DNA of 64,000 nt from Bemisia tabaci (lineage: Eukaryota > Arthropoda > Insecta > Hemiptera > Aleyrodidae), in NCBI RefSeq assembly GCF_918797505.1, contig NC_092794.1, positions 64,145,345 through 64,209,344 on the forward strand, given 5' to 3'. Positions within the stretch are counted from its first letter, which is position 1. Each line of letters begins with the position of its first letter. Below are positions 13,401-20,909 of the stretch, one piece after another. Position numbers and translations under genes: made by a program. The notes beneath the pieces are model-generated. The model ran no database searches. It had not been told where the DNA came from and saw nothing but the letters and a program-made list of their open reading frames with translations.

Positions 13401-16313
13401 TTTCTCATTTATTTATCAAAAATTACGCAAACATAAATGGAGAAGCACAGCTAGAACCGTAATTTAAAATGGTATAATTTAATTTGTTAATATAAGTCGG
13501 GGTGTAATGTAATTATCTAGGACGCAAAGTTCGTAAATAAATTCACAGATTGGAATTTATTAGAGCACAAAGGATATATGGACCGCGTTATGCAGAAAGG
13601 AACAAGCCACATGAGCTATTGCGAAATTTAATTGGGCAATTCAATGTTTTACGTGAAAACGGTTGTGCGGATTTTGGAGCAAATTTCACTGAATTTTTTG
13701 CATGGTGCAAAACAAATTCCTTAAAATTTTCAAAAAAATCCGTACAAACGTTCTTTTGTAAACAATTAAATTGCTTACTTCAATTTGGCAATGGCTGATG
13801 TGGCTTGGTTCCTTTCTGCTAAACGCGGTCTATTTTATTGCCTGCCTCGAAAATGAAGGCGAAATAACGATGTGCGTTTAACTTCCTTGCAACCATCGTA
13901 TCAATCATCTTTTTTTATGGGATGAGTGCTAAGGGTTGGGAACCACTTAGAGCTCTTCGCGCCAGAAATATTTACCTCGTACACATGATTATTTCAGAGT
14001 GTAACTCATGACCTTGCTTTCAGCCCTGACTTGTGCCTGCTCCTTCATTAGTCCCAAATATTCTTTAGCCATCAATTGGGCCGCCATCGGTGAAGTCAGT
14101 TTTTTGCATGGCATCCACGTAGGATAGTGTCAGATCATAGTTTCTCAGATGATAATACTTTTTCATCCGAACATTTTTTGCGGCTTTAAATCAGTGCTTT
14201 ACTACTATGGGAAAGTTGCTCCTTCTGATGGCCTTGACCGTCGCTGAACTGGCCTTTTTGGCAAACGTCAGCGGGACTCCGGTGCTGGGGTCCTCCTGGT
14301 TGCCGAATTGGGGGAATTCGAAACAAAGAGGGGCGCCCCCGAAATCGTGGTCGGTGAACATCTACGAGAAAAAACTTGCTGGCGGGAAAAATCAGACATT
14401 GAGCGGACCTGGTTGTCAGAATGTCATGAAGGAACTCAACGACAAGACCTCATCTTTCCTGGTGACAGCCGGCAACGTCCAGTTCTTCAGCGACAAAGAC
14501 TGCGCGAAGCCGTTGGGCTCCTGTTCTTCGAGCCAGGACGTGATGAGGAACGACAATCTTAAGGACTCGACGGACTATAACGACAAAATTTCGTCCGTCG
14601 GCGACTGTCCGGGTCAAGCTCCACCCAACCAGGGCAAACCGGGTGGCAAAAAATAATACTACCAAGATATGCTAACTCTATCGCGTGAGTAGGTAACTTA
14701 GTTTTCTGTTCGTGTGCAAACTTGATACTGAGAGGAAATATCGAAATGTATAATTGAAACATGAAAAAATTAAGGAAATAGAATGTTATGAAACTTCTAA
14801 CCTTTCCCTTATCCCTGAAATTCTCATTTTGTCGTATCTCGAACGAAAAAACGTAACTCGATTCCAAGTTTGCAAAATTGTTTCAATATTAATGTTTTCA
14901 TCACAAAAATGATTGCGTAACATCCATCCAGAATTTCGATGAATTTTGCTTGCAGCTTATATGAGAATGAGTGAATTTTCAATAAATAATGTGCAGAAAT
15001 TTCCAGGTAAAATCCTAAATTAAGATTCGGAGATTGGCAATATTGAAAAGTAGTTATGTTATTTTGTCTTATAGAAACGACGATTAATAGTTTACCTTTA
15101 ACATGTAGAGTAAAATTGAACTTTTTGAGGCATCATTATGCTTATTGTGATTAAGATTAAGCTGTATTAATGAATTATGTGACATAATTAATCAGACCTT
15201 CATCTTGACGTGATCAACGAGGCTTCAATGCAATCTAAGAAAGTGATTATTAGGGTAGAGGCTCCAAGAGAATTCATTCAAAATCATACCTCACATCGAA
15301 CTCAGTTTAATGCAGACCCGCAAAATTGCAATACTGTGTCATTTAACTGAGTAAATATGTAAAGATGGCACGGTACTTTATGAAGCAATAATAAAAGTGA
15401 CAAATGCATTTGAGGACAAATGTTTAAAGGAGTGAATTTAGTGCGAGCATCAATCTTTTTTGTCTAAAAATGGCGCTCAAAAAGGGTCATCACGCTCCAG
15501 GTCAATCGGAAGGAGGTGAAAATAACGGCATATCTTAAAACTTTTTCCTTCGAGAGACTAAAATGTCTGTTGTCTGCTACATCGTCTTTCCTTATGGACC
15601 TCCTTTGTAGGAATGCGGAGGAATTGAAGACGCTGCTGGTAATTTTCTGTTCAGATCCACTGTTTTCGAAGTCATTTATGATAATTGTCCATCTCTTTTT
15701 TACATCATCGGATGTTACTGTGCACCACAAAATGCGCATGCTGATGTGTCTCACTTTTTTCGGGTGAAAAGATTAGACAGTACACTTTTCCTCCTCTCAT
15801 AATTAAATGGGGGGAAAACATTATGATCCATCACCTTTTAATTAGAGTCTTAACAATGTCTGAGATTCGCATATGTTACTCGAATGTTTTTGCTCTCGTA
15901 AAAACACAGCGCATTCATTGAGATAATTGGCTGGTTTTTTTTTTTTTTAGAAAATCCTGACATCTAATCTGGATTTTGATGCCAGTTGCCAGATGCCAGA
16001 AATACGTTCATTTGATCGATTAAACGCTAAAATATTTTGAAGCTTTGAGATTTGGAACGGGTCAATTCAAACTTATTTAATTTTTCTCGTATTTTTCATT
16101 TCTGGCGCTTAATTCAGTCATCAAACAGTCACCAAAACCTCAACCCTTTCTTAATTCAGAGATTATGGATTGTGAAGATTGGACTATGTGTTAAATACAC
16201 TCGCACGAAGCAGGAACCAATATTATTGAGGATTCTTTTCCGAACCATTCCTTCTTTTTTGCCTCCTGAGAGCGCATCTTCTCCTCAGCTTCCCCAACAA
16301 TAATGCATTCCCA

Positions 16314-16362
<49 letters not shown>

Positions 16363-19300
16363 TTTAAACGGAAGTGAAAATCTGCTTTCTCCCGCACTGG
16401 ATTGAGGGGGAACCAGATCCGTGGATCCAGTGCCCCCAGATCCGGCGGGCCCCGGGGGGGTTTTCCAAACCCGCTCCCGGGAGACCAGATACCAATCGCG
16501 GCCCAGACCGAGTGTAACGTCCCGGGCACCGCTGCCCGGAGACCTCGGCCTGGGAGTGTGAATGGTTATGTGGGTTTGGCCTATGACGGTGGGCCCGCCA
16601 AACACTAACAACACTCCCCTTGAGATGCATCCGCACTACGCATCTCCTTTTGTCGGAGTTTAATTCCCACCCAACGGTCAACCTGCGGTCATTACCTCGT
16701 CAGGCGAGAGGGCCCCCCGCAACAATGTCCAGCCGGGCCCCCATCCTCATAGGAGTACCCCGATGCCTCCGGAGTACCTAACCCCCGCCAGGAGGGATTT
16801 AAACCTCCCAGCAGCTCTAAGGATGGGAATCCGTACCCCTAGGGGTCCGTCAGCACTGGGACCTCTGAAGCGGGCATTCCCATCTGCTTTTCGTTGAAAC
16901 ACCGCATATAACCATTAATACTGCAAGTATAACCAGTGGCACCGTGACCAGGTTAACACTACCTAGTTCTTATTTCATGCATAAGTATGTTGATGGTTTA
17001 AGTTCAACACCGCGTATCTCCATTGCAGTGTTCCAAATCTCTCTTTTAGTTTATTTTTTCAAAGAGGAACCAGTCAACTGTATAGCTTCCCGGGTAAAAA
17101 TTGGCGATAGGAGCTGTGTTTCAAAATACCGTAGGAGTTCTTATAGCCGACTGAAGAGGGCGATAGAAAATCACATAGGTGGCTGCAGAAAGTGGAAAAA
17201 ATCATACGGCCGGGCTACACGAAGCAATAAAAAATTATACAGCCGCGTTATAGTTCCTATCGCCGGGCTTTACACTTTATCACCTGGCTGTTGCTTTTTC
17301 GCCATCGGCTATGAAAGGCAATAAGAAATTGTGTAGAAATTCTTGTGCTTTGTAAATCTTTAAGTTTGTACGGAATCACCTTAATATTTACAAAGCGCAC
17401 ATTATATTTTCCTTTACTACATATTTTTTTCATCAATTAAAATGAGAATAATCCGTGCAGAGTGTGCAAACATTTCAAAGTCATGAGTTGAAAAACTCTG
17501 ACCCCGCGAGATTAAATATTAGATCCTAGCACAAAGCGAATCGGCGGCGCACTGACGCCTACAAACCTAACAGGGATACTTCACGCACTGCGCAATGCGT
17601 GAAGTATCCCTGTTAGGTTTGTAGGCGCCAATGCGCGTTCAGCGCTGGCTGCCCGCGGTGCCGCAGCGTACCGCGGCGCTTGAAGCAACTATTTCACACC
17701 AGAGGTATTGCACAGTATCATACGAAATTGAAGGCGCTTCAACATATTATGAATGGCAGGCATCCTTCAAAAGTACGGAGCTTTCCCAGCAAATTAAATC
17801 AAGATACTGCGGCCCAAAAAGAGAGCGGTAGTCCAAAAACTCACTAAGTCCTAGCATCCGTAATTAGTAACGTTTAGCATACACTTTATCGGCAGGCTGT
17901 TGCTTATTCGCCATCGGCTATAAAAAGCTATAAGAAATTAAGTTGCCGGCTATAGAAGCTATTGGAAACCTTACAGCCGACTGTAGGTCTATGGTATTTT
18001 GGAACACAAATTCTACCGCCAATTTTTACCAGGGTTGAAATTTATGCAGAATATTCTACTAAGAGAAAAGAAAATTGAGAAAGTTCATTTAAAGAAATTA
18101 CATTGACTAGTTTCCCGAAAGAAAAGTGAAGTTTGACCAATGATCGGAAGTCTATAGCGTCGCAAACGGAGATACTAGGTTTAGGTTTTAACCATCAATG
18201 TAGTATGTACTAAACCTACTTGAGGAGTGTAGACATTCAAGTACAGGCAATTTTCTTCGCCTATAACCATTTTATTGCTCGGATTTATCTGCGGGCATGG
18301 TGGAGCATCCGCTGTCGCATTCAAAATCGCATACGAATTGTTAACAGGGACTGGAGCCTGAAAGGTAAGAACCAGTTAAATCATACACAGTTCGGAAATA
18401 TAGAAATTGCGCAATTTTTTTAGGTGAATGAATTTCAGCCGCTTTAAAATAACTAAATAATGATCTCTCTTGTTTTCCGAGAAAATACAACAAGTGCTGT
18501 AAAGAGGAAAACTAACATTGGTGTTTTGAATTTAGTGTGCTGGATGATTTCACTCTAAAATAAAGAAATTAATAAACTGTAAAAAAATATACAAATTAAA
18601 CAAACCGACCAAAAATATGCCTACAGTCCCTAAAGTAGCGGATTTGATTTTTTCTGTATACCCCTGCATTGTCGAAATACACAAAACGGTAGTTAAATTG
18701 CGTTATGTTCCGGTCATACATACTCAATGTAACGATACATTAGTCAAGGAACATTAGTAAAAGAAATAAACTGGATCGATTCAAAGTTACTTATAAGGCA
18801 ACTTTGAAATAAGACGAAGGTTATAAACTTTACGAGCAAATTTTCTTGAAAATCAAATTTCGCTGATACACGATACATTAAGACGGAAGTATATTACAAA
18901 CTAACGCTTCGCGGCGTGCCTTCCAAAGCGCTTCACGTCTCAAAACGTTGTGCATTATGCATTGCTCTTATGATATTATAGTGAAGAATAAGATATCACA
19001 TAAAACTCCGAAATATTTTTTTTCTTTGAATGTAAGGATCATCCAACATTATGATTTCCGATGTTATGTCTGCCGCACTAAAAGAAATAAACTGAATCGG
19101 CTCAACATTACGTGTAAAGCAACTTTTAAATAACACGAAGGTTATAAATGTTATGAGAGAATTTTCATGAAAACCTAATTTCGCTGAGACCACTTCCCAT
19201 CACCGCATAGGGCTGTGAGTCAATAGGGGGGGATTGAACATGACGTTGAAACTGTAAAAGCTAATAACTTTTCTAATATACAAAAAGCAGTAGAAGTTGG

Positions 19301-20909
19301 TTTCATCGATTTCCTCGTAAAATTTTCTTTCTGAAGCCATTTTTAAAAATAATTTTGTGACAGGGTAATCAACATTTTGCAGTCTTAGTAAAACTGTCAG
19401 GTCCGATCTTTCCCAATGTTCGTCCCGATGTGCACGGCGTCCATGTAATTTCCGTTGCACTGACGGACCATTCTAAAATTTCGCAGTTTTTCCCGCAAAT
19501 GTGGACTGCTGGGACGAAATATTTTTAGTATACTTTGATCATCATATTTTCTCCTTGAATTCGAGTTATTCACTCAGCATTTGTATCAACCGTTTTGCGA
19601 AGAAATAATGGATTTTTCCCACGATTTCCATCTGCAGCGCTTTCTTACCCGCGCGCGCTATGTACAATAAGAGGTTAGCTCTGCTGCATGAATACCTACC
19701 GCGTCAAATTTTTAGGTAAATATTGACAATTCACTAATTATCGCATTTCTCGTTGATTGCTCGAAAGCTGGGCGCATGATTGTATTGGTGGAAGTAGGCA
19801 GTGCTACGTATGCAGTGTGACATCGCGGTAAGATATATAAACGTATTGAAGGTTGCAAAATTCTCGCAAAAAACAGATTTTTTTTCTCTAACAGCTGATG
19901 TAAACTTTATTAAAATAAACACACACAATTTTTCCCAGCTTCCTCCACTTCTTTTAAAAACATTCGGATAATTGTTTACGATTTTGATGTAAAAGCATTA
20001 TCAATCGTGCACATGATGTTGGAATGTGGTTTCGGCAAATTTTTTCTCGCGAACTCCTTGACCAATTTTTCATAACTTCGTCTCGTTTTAATGCCTTGAG
20101 TTGCACATATTGTCGTCATTATTTTGATCTGCCTCTTTTTTATGGGAAAAATAAAACAATAAAATTTACGTGTTGATTGATTCGAGTATTTTTGCGCAAA
20201 ATTTCACCTGACATCACATGGTGATACAGATGGAGCGTGTTCAACGCAGCTGAAACTACAATTGCCTTCATTAGGAGAAGTAGACAAAACTTCTTCCGAA
20301 TTCATAATGGGGTAAACTTCTTTCTATCACAGGTATATTTTTTTTAAATTATTTTTTTTTTTATAATTTATAGAGTTCTATTATTGCTTGCTCCAAACGT
20401 CTGAAGAAACCTTAATCAACAAGAAAATATGGGGACTGTCGATCTTTCATAATTTTTGGTTTACTTAGAGTTCATCAATTAGTCTTAGTCAATATTTTAA
20501 AACTTTTCGCATATTTTTATTCTAGTTTTTATACGTAGAATAGGAGAGATTACGTTGTGTGTTAGGTATTTTAGTTGACCAGTATTTTACCTAAGTTTTC
20601 ATTTCATTTCCATCCTTTAAGAAACGTTTTTAGTATGATGACACTTTTATTCTATTACCCTGAAAAGTTTTATTTTGTTTCATTCTTCAATAGCATACTG
20701 ACCTTGAATCGTAGATCACCAACAGGCGGTTGAGCATATGGTATGCCTCTAAAGCATCTAATACACCTTCCATCTCTTGCCCTCACAGTAGTTCCAAGAA
20801 TTTTTCCACTTTTCGTGTTTATTTCAACAATTTTGCAAAAAAAATGCTCACATAGAACACTAAGCACCAGGAAGACGGTTCCATACTGTACAATTAGTTT
20901 TATCGTCAT
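694..20909 (-). CDS. Secreted carboxylesterase (COesterase, alpha/beta hydrolase), 10 exons, 564 aa
   Basis: Coding exons in order on the minus strand: 20909-20703, 18357-18220, 12301-12139, 11589-11404, 10159-9960, 8399-8234, 5710-5526, 4393-4258, 1550-1415, 871-694. Every junction is GT-AG and all phases join, giving 564 residues, the usual insect esterase length. Residues 1-21 form a signal peptide. Family landmarks in order are FRGIPYAQPPVGDLRF (53-68), EENCLYLNVYTP, the oxyanion HGG, GLKDQ, the elbow GESKGG with Ser215, LFKRCVSLSG, and PTHSD with His465. The acid of the triad aligns to Asp347 (ADGG) where Glu is commoner. Lys216 follows the serine where Ala is usual. The family hydrolyses carboxyl esters such as insecticides, lipids, pheromones or juvenile hormone; the substrate here is unknown. 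Introns run from 0.5 to 5.9 kb and hold many transposons. A non-coding 5' exon may lie above 20909. Confidence 0.93.
989..1153. mobile_element. hAT-like MITE, 165 bp, 8-bp TSD
   Basis: The ends are CAGTGGCGTGGCGTG and its exact reverse complement, flanked on both sides by TTACGTTC (981-988 and 1154-1161). Most of the interior is also palindromic, with GGTGTTCGCAGCGAACACC at the centre. The 8-bp duplication and CAG..CTG ends are typical of hAT elements. It lies in esterase intron 9, and a diverged relative is at 46373-46536. Confidence 0.9.
1415..1550 (-). CDS. Esterase exon 9: catalytic His
   Basis: Reads APTHSDVLLNFFPDL, with His465 at the position of the His in GxxHxDEL. Then come VSKLMVEALVSFIEDG and donor GTAAAT. 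Confidence 0.92.
1830..2990. repeat. Degenerate dispersed repeat, two internally related halves
   Basis: Two stretches (about 1920-2290 and 2420-2830) share TTTCTGAATCGTTGCAATGA-like sequence, a promoter-like block with GTGGTCGAATAGTTATC, and GAAATCAAAT-like text. The same family recurs at 28820-29300. A 24-A run lies at 2037-2060. No protein-coding signal is visible. Confidence 0.5.
4258..4393 (-). CDS. Esterase exon 8: SDYFFF block
   Basis: Begins LFSDYFFFTGVENAS after TTTTGCAG and runs to VSVYRYTYIQSV, the counterpart of the SDxxF and VYxYxF strands before the catalytic His. It ends in phase 1 before GTAAGTC. Confidence 0.9.
4900..5142. repeat. MITE copy related to 24077-24327
   Basis: On the minus strand it reads GCATAAGTGCAGTTTTTGC, then ATTTCG and ATACGTGTTTGAA, nearly identical to 24110-24155 on the plus strand. 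This copy has lost the second arm. It is in esterase intron 7. Confidence 0.6.
5526..5710 (-). CDS. Esterase exon 7
   Basis: Reads IFGEPDLENLLAENPKLVLP and then IVNRILTFYFGDLP, matching the stretch after the acid in the family. It enters in phase 1 and leaves in phase 0 before GTAAGTT. Intron 6 upstream contains the Mutator-like element. Confidence 0.88.
5944..7243 (+). mobile_element. FoldBack-like Mutator (MULE) element with 9-bp TSD
   Basis: The 1300-bp element is flanked by AAGTAAAAC at 5935-5943 and 7244-7252, the 9-bp duplication expected for MULEs. The inverted ends (5944-6056 and 7133-7243) each consist of about seven copies of TTTTCGGCGC spaced about 15 bases apart, as in FB/NOF-type elements. 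Between them lies a damaged fragment of a MULE transposase. The outermost two thirds of each arm match almost exactly, so the insertion is not ancient. It sits in esterase intron 6 in the opposite orientation. Confidence 0.9.
6209..6644 (+). pseudogene. MULE transposase C-terminal remnant, frameshifted
   Basis: The first frame (from 6209) encodes DPLLDYFEDTWLGRVDRRG and then LFPVAMWNCYTNVIEG. At about 6355-6365 the reading frame shifts by one base and continues as LPRTNNGVEGWHHALHSLL, then HPTIWKLINAFKKEE. YFEDTWLGR..PLFP..MWN and LPRTNN.VEGWH are hallmarks of the MULE family, found after the catalytic core. The N-terminal zinc finger and catalytic residues are absent, so this copy cannot encode an active enzyme. 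The fragment stops in frame at TAG. Confidence 0.88.
7925..8170. repeat. Relic of a dispersed foldback family
   Basis: Contains GCACACTGGACTGAGTCAAT followed by AGAAGAAGTTGGAC and later TCGTAAAATTTCCTTC. These blocks recur at 36050-36350, 44166-44410, 50840-50960 and 54775-57150. Only one degenerate arm is present here. It lies in esterase intron 6. Confidence 0.55.
8234..8399 (-). CDS. Esterase exon 6: catalytic acid region
   Basis: Starts after TGCTCAG with NDIEKPTTGTLWAPTIEP, the counterpart of the family's FGPVVEP region. It ends in NIINAADGGVYVA plus one base. Asp347 of ADGG is the best match for the triad acid. Confidence 0.88.
8635..8786 (+). repeat. Exact 76-bp tandem duplication
   Basis: Units 8635-8710 and 8711-8786 begin AGATCCATTTTAAGTAC and end GAATACATAA. 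I see no mismatch between them, which points to a recent duplication. It is in esterase intron 5. Confidence 0.9.
8794..9027. repeat. Palindromic MITE, CACATTGGATCTAGA family, copy 1
   Basis: The inverted arms contain AAACACATTGGATCTAGA and TCTAGATCCAATGTGTTT, with internal paired ATTTAAGCTTAAAT blocks. A second copy lies at 53948-54169. No ORF is present. Confidence 0.8.
9070..9930 (+). promoter_or_regulatory. Promoter-like segment, possible solo LTR
   Basis: A CCAAT box at 9300-9304 precedes TATATAAG at 9349-9356, an orthodox spacing for a pol II promoter. The sequence is less AT-rich than the surrounding intron and opposes the host gene. No start codon with a convincing protein follows, which would fit a retrotransposon LTR remnant. 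I found no clear TG..CA ends or short TSD, so the extent is approximate. Confidence 0.35.
9960..10159 (-). CDS. Esterase exon 5: LFKRCVSLSG region
   Basis: Joins exon 4 in phase 1 to read KGLFKRCVSLSGVVQNPYSF, equivalent to the GLFHRAISQSG block after the elbow. It ends TAT CCG|GTAAGT in phase 0. Confidence 0.92.
10362..10969 (-). mobile_element. 5'-truncated non-LTR retrotransposon with 14-bp TSD
   Basis: Read on the minus strand, a coding fragment is followed by a 3' UTR and ends in a poly(A) run of about 58 (10362-10419 on plus). TATCAATACTAATT flanks it at 10348-10361 and 10970-10983. The long tail and intact TSD indicate a young insertion, in esterase intron 4. Confidence 0.92.
10610..10969 (-). 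pseudogene. Reverse transcriptase ORF2 C-terminal end of a LINE
   Basis: The open frame reads GHGVFGTYLFRFKKTES, then a CCHC-like cluster: C-x2-C in ENCKFC, followed by DTPEHTFFSCSR. GHG.FG.YL.RF...C..C...D..EH..F.C is typical of the C-terminus of R1/Jockey-like ORF2 proteins. The frame is entered from the truncated 5' end, so the first Met is not a true start. It stops at 10610 after SREVNS. The polymerase domain is absent. Confidence 0.85.
11404..11589 (-). CDS. Esterase exon 4: nucleophile elbow GESKGG
   Basis: The acceptor at TTGTTGCAG adds GFLSSGDD before AAGSWGLKDQ, restoring the normal spacing of the family. A nearer CAG would delete five conserved residues. IFGGDPDRVTIMGESKGG follows, with Ser215 as nucleophile. 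The donor is GTGACA, weaker than its neighbours. Confidence 0.93.
12139..12301 (-). CDS. Esterase exon 3: oxyanion-hole HGG
   Basis: Begins after TTTTAG with IPVLRG. It carries LPVLFFVHGGRW and ends in VTINFRLGVF plus one base (phase 1) before GTAGGT. HGG supplies oxyanion-hole amides in this family; the residue after it is Arg rather than the usual Gly. Confidence 0.92.
13579..13832. repeat. Palindromic MITE, copy 1 of the TGGACC family
   Basis: The left arm TGCAGAAAGGAACAAGCCAC pairs with GTGGCTTGGTTCCTTTCTGC on the right, and the outer GGACCGCGTT pairs with AACGCGGTC. ACGTGAAAACGGTTGTGCGG near the centre is shared with 23087-23350. It lies in esterase intron 2, about 400 bp from the nested crystallin-like gene. 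Confidence 0.85.
14207..14656 (+). CDS. Secreted beta/gamma-crystallin-like protein nested in esterase intron 2
   Basis: An intronless 149-residue ORF on the strand opposite the host gene. Residues 1-23 are a clear signal peptide (LLLLMALTVAELAFLANVSG). Two related halves follow. The first has VNIYEKKLAGG (Y-x6-G) and NDKTSS at 78-83. The second has VQFFSDKDC and NDKISS at 125-130. N/D-N/D-x-x-S/T-S is the calcium-binding signature of beta/gamma-crystallin Greek-key motifs, and two per domain are expected. Four Cys in the mature part (70, 99, 106, 134) could form two disulfides. The tail is Pro/Gly/Lys rich. The ORF is much richer in GC than the intron around it. A secreted calcium-binding role is inferred; saliva or gut effector, or acquisition from a fungus or bacterium, are only possibilities. 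An alternative is a fast-evolving insect-specific secreted protein. Confidence 0.78.
   Translation: MGKLLLLMALTVAELAFLANVSGTPVLGSSWLPNWGNSKQRGAPPKSWSVNIYEKKLAGGKNQTLSGPGCQNVMKELNDKTSSFLVTAGNVQFFSDKDCAKPLGSCSSSQDVMRNDNLKDSTDYNDKISSVGDCPGQAPPNQGKPGGKK
14981..14986 (+). terminator. Candidate poly(A) signal for the crystallin-like gene
   Basis: AATAAA lies about 325 bases after the stop codon at 14654-14656. It is the first canonical signal downstream. Confidence 0.4.
16317..16873 (-). mobile_element. GC-rich 3' fragment of a LINE with 12-bp TSD
   Basis: On the minus strand a GC-rich body ends in a poly(A) run of about 45 (16317-16361 on plus). GCATTCCCATCT flanks it at 16305-16316 and 16874-16885. 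The body (for example CCGGATCTGGGGGCACTGG) is unlike the AT-rich intron. No RT motif is visible, so it is mainly 3' UTR of a 5'-truncated copy. Confidence 0.88.
17334..17870 (+). repeat. Dispersed hairpin-containing family, copy 1
   Basis: Shares long blocks with 46800-47965 (plus) and 51690-52520 (minus): GAGAATAATCCGTGCAGAGTG, the hairpin at 17557-17626, a GC-rich stretch, and a small frame reading LKQLFHTRGIAQYHTKLKAL that ends near 17836. It is inserted in the element at 17090-18035, within esterase intron 2. Confidence 0.8.
17557..17626. repeat. Perfect 31-bp-arm hairpin inside copy 1
   Basis: The arms start GCCTACAAACCTAACAGGG and end in the exact reverse complement, around an 8-base loop. 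Counterparts lie at 47303-47372 and 52273-52340. Confidence 0.9.
18220..18357 (-). CDS. Esterase exon 2: EENCLYLNVYTP block
   Basis: Codes residues 70-115 in phase 0 between acceptor TTTCAG|GCT and donor CAA|GTAGGT. It contains a Cys (PPCPQ) and EENCLYLNVYTP, the counterpart of the EDCLYLNVYTP family signature. Confidence 0.93.
18755..19190 (+). repeat. Diverged direct repeat, about 115 bp twice
   Basis: 18755-18872 and 19077-19190 both read AAAGAAATAAACTG, then CACGAAGGTTATAAA-like and AATTTCGCTGA. The two copies are about 320 bp apart and differ by perhaps a quarter. It is in esterase intron 1. Confidence 0.65.
20703..20909 (-). CDS. Esterase exon 1: signal peptide and N-terminal strand motif
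   Basis: Codes residues 1-69 in phase 0. The start ATG is followed by a hydrophobic stretch (LIVQYGTVFLVLSVLC) and then FRGIPYAQPPVGDLRFK, a conserved N-terminal block of carboxylesterases. The donor is AAG|GTCAGT. Confidence 0.92.

Larger units (their letters stand above)
17090..18035. mobile_element. Inverted-repeat element, host of a nested repeat
   Basis: The left end reads GGTAAAAATTGGCGATAG, then TGTTTCAAAATACCGTAG. The right end is the inverted counterpart (ATACCATAG...CTACCGCCAATTTTTACC). CAGCCGACTG, TTCGCCATCGGCTAT and GGCTGTTGCTT are also repeated. A different family (17334-17870) interrupts it, so the two arms are now 0.6 kb apart. Confidence 0.7.

Noticed and set aside
15464..15754. 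Minus-strand 96-codon frame with DDVKKRWTIIINDFEN, faintly like a MADF DNA-binding domain
   Set aside because: The rest of the domain does not match, the opposite strand is open over the same stretch, and no splice context supports it.
16191..16681. Frames over 16191-16681 with poly-Lys tracts
   Set aside because: They read through the LINE poly(A) tail and GC-rich 3' UTR.
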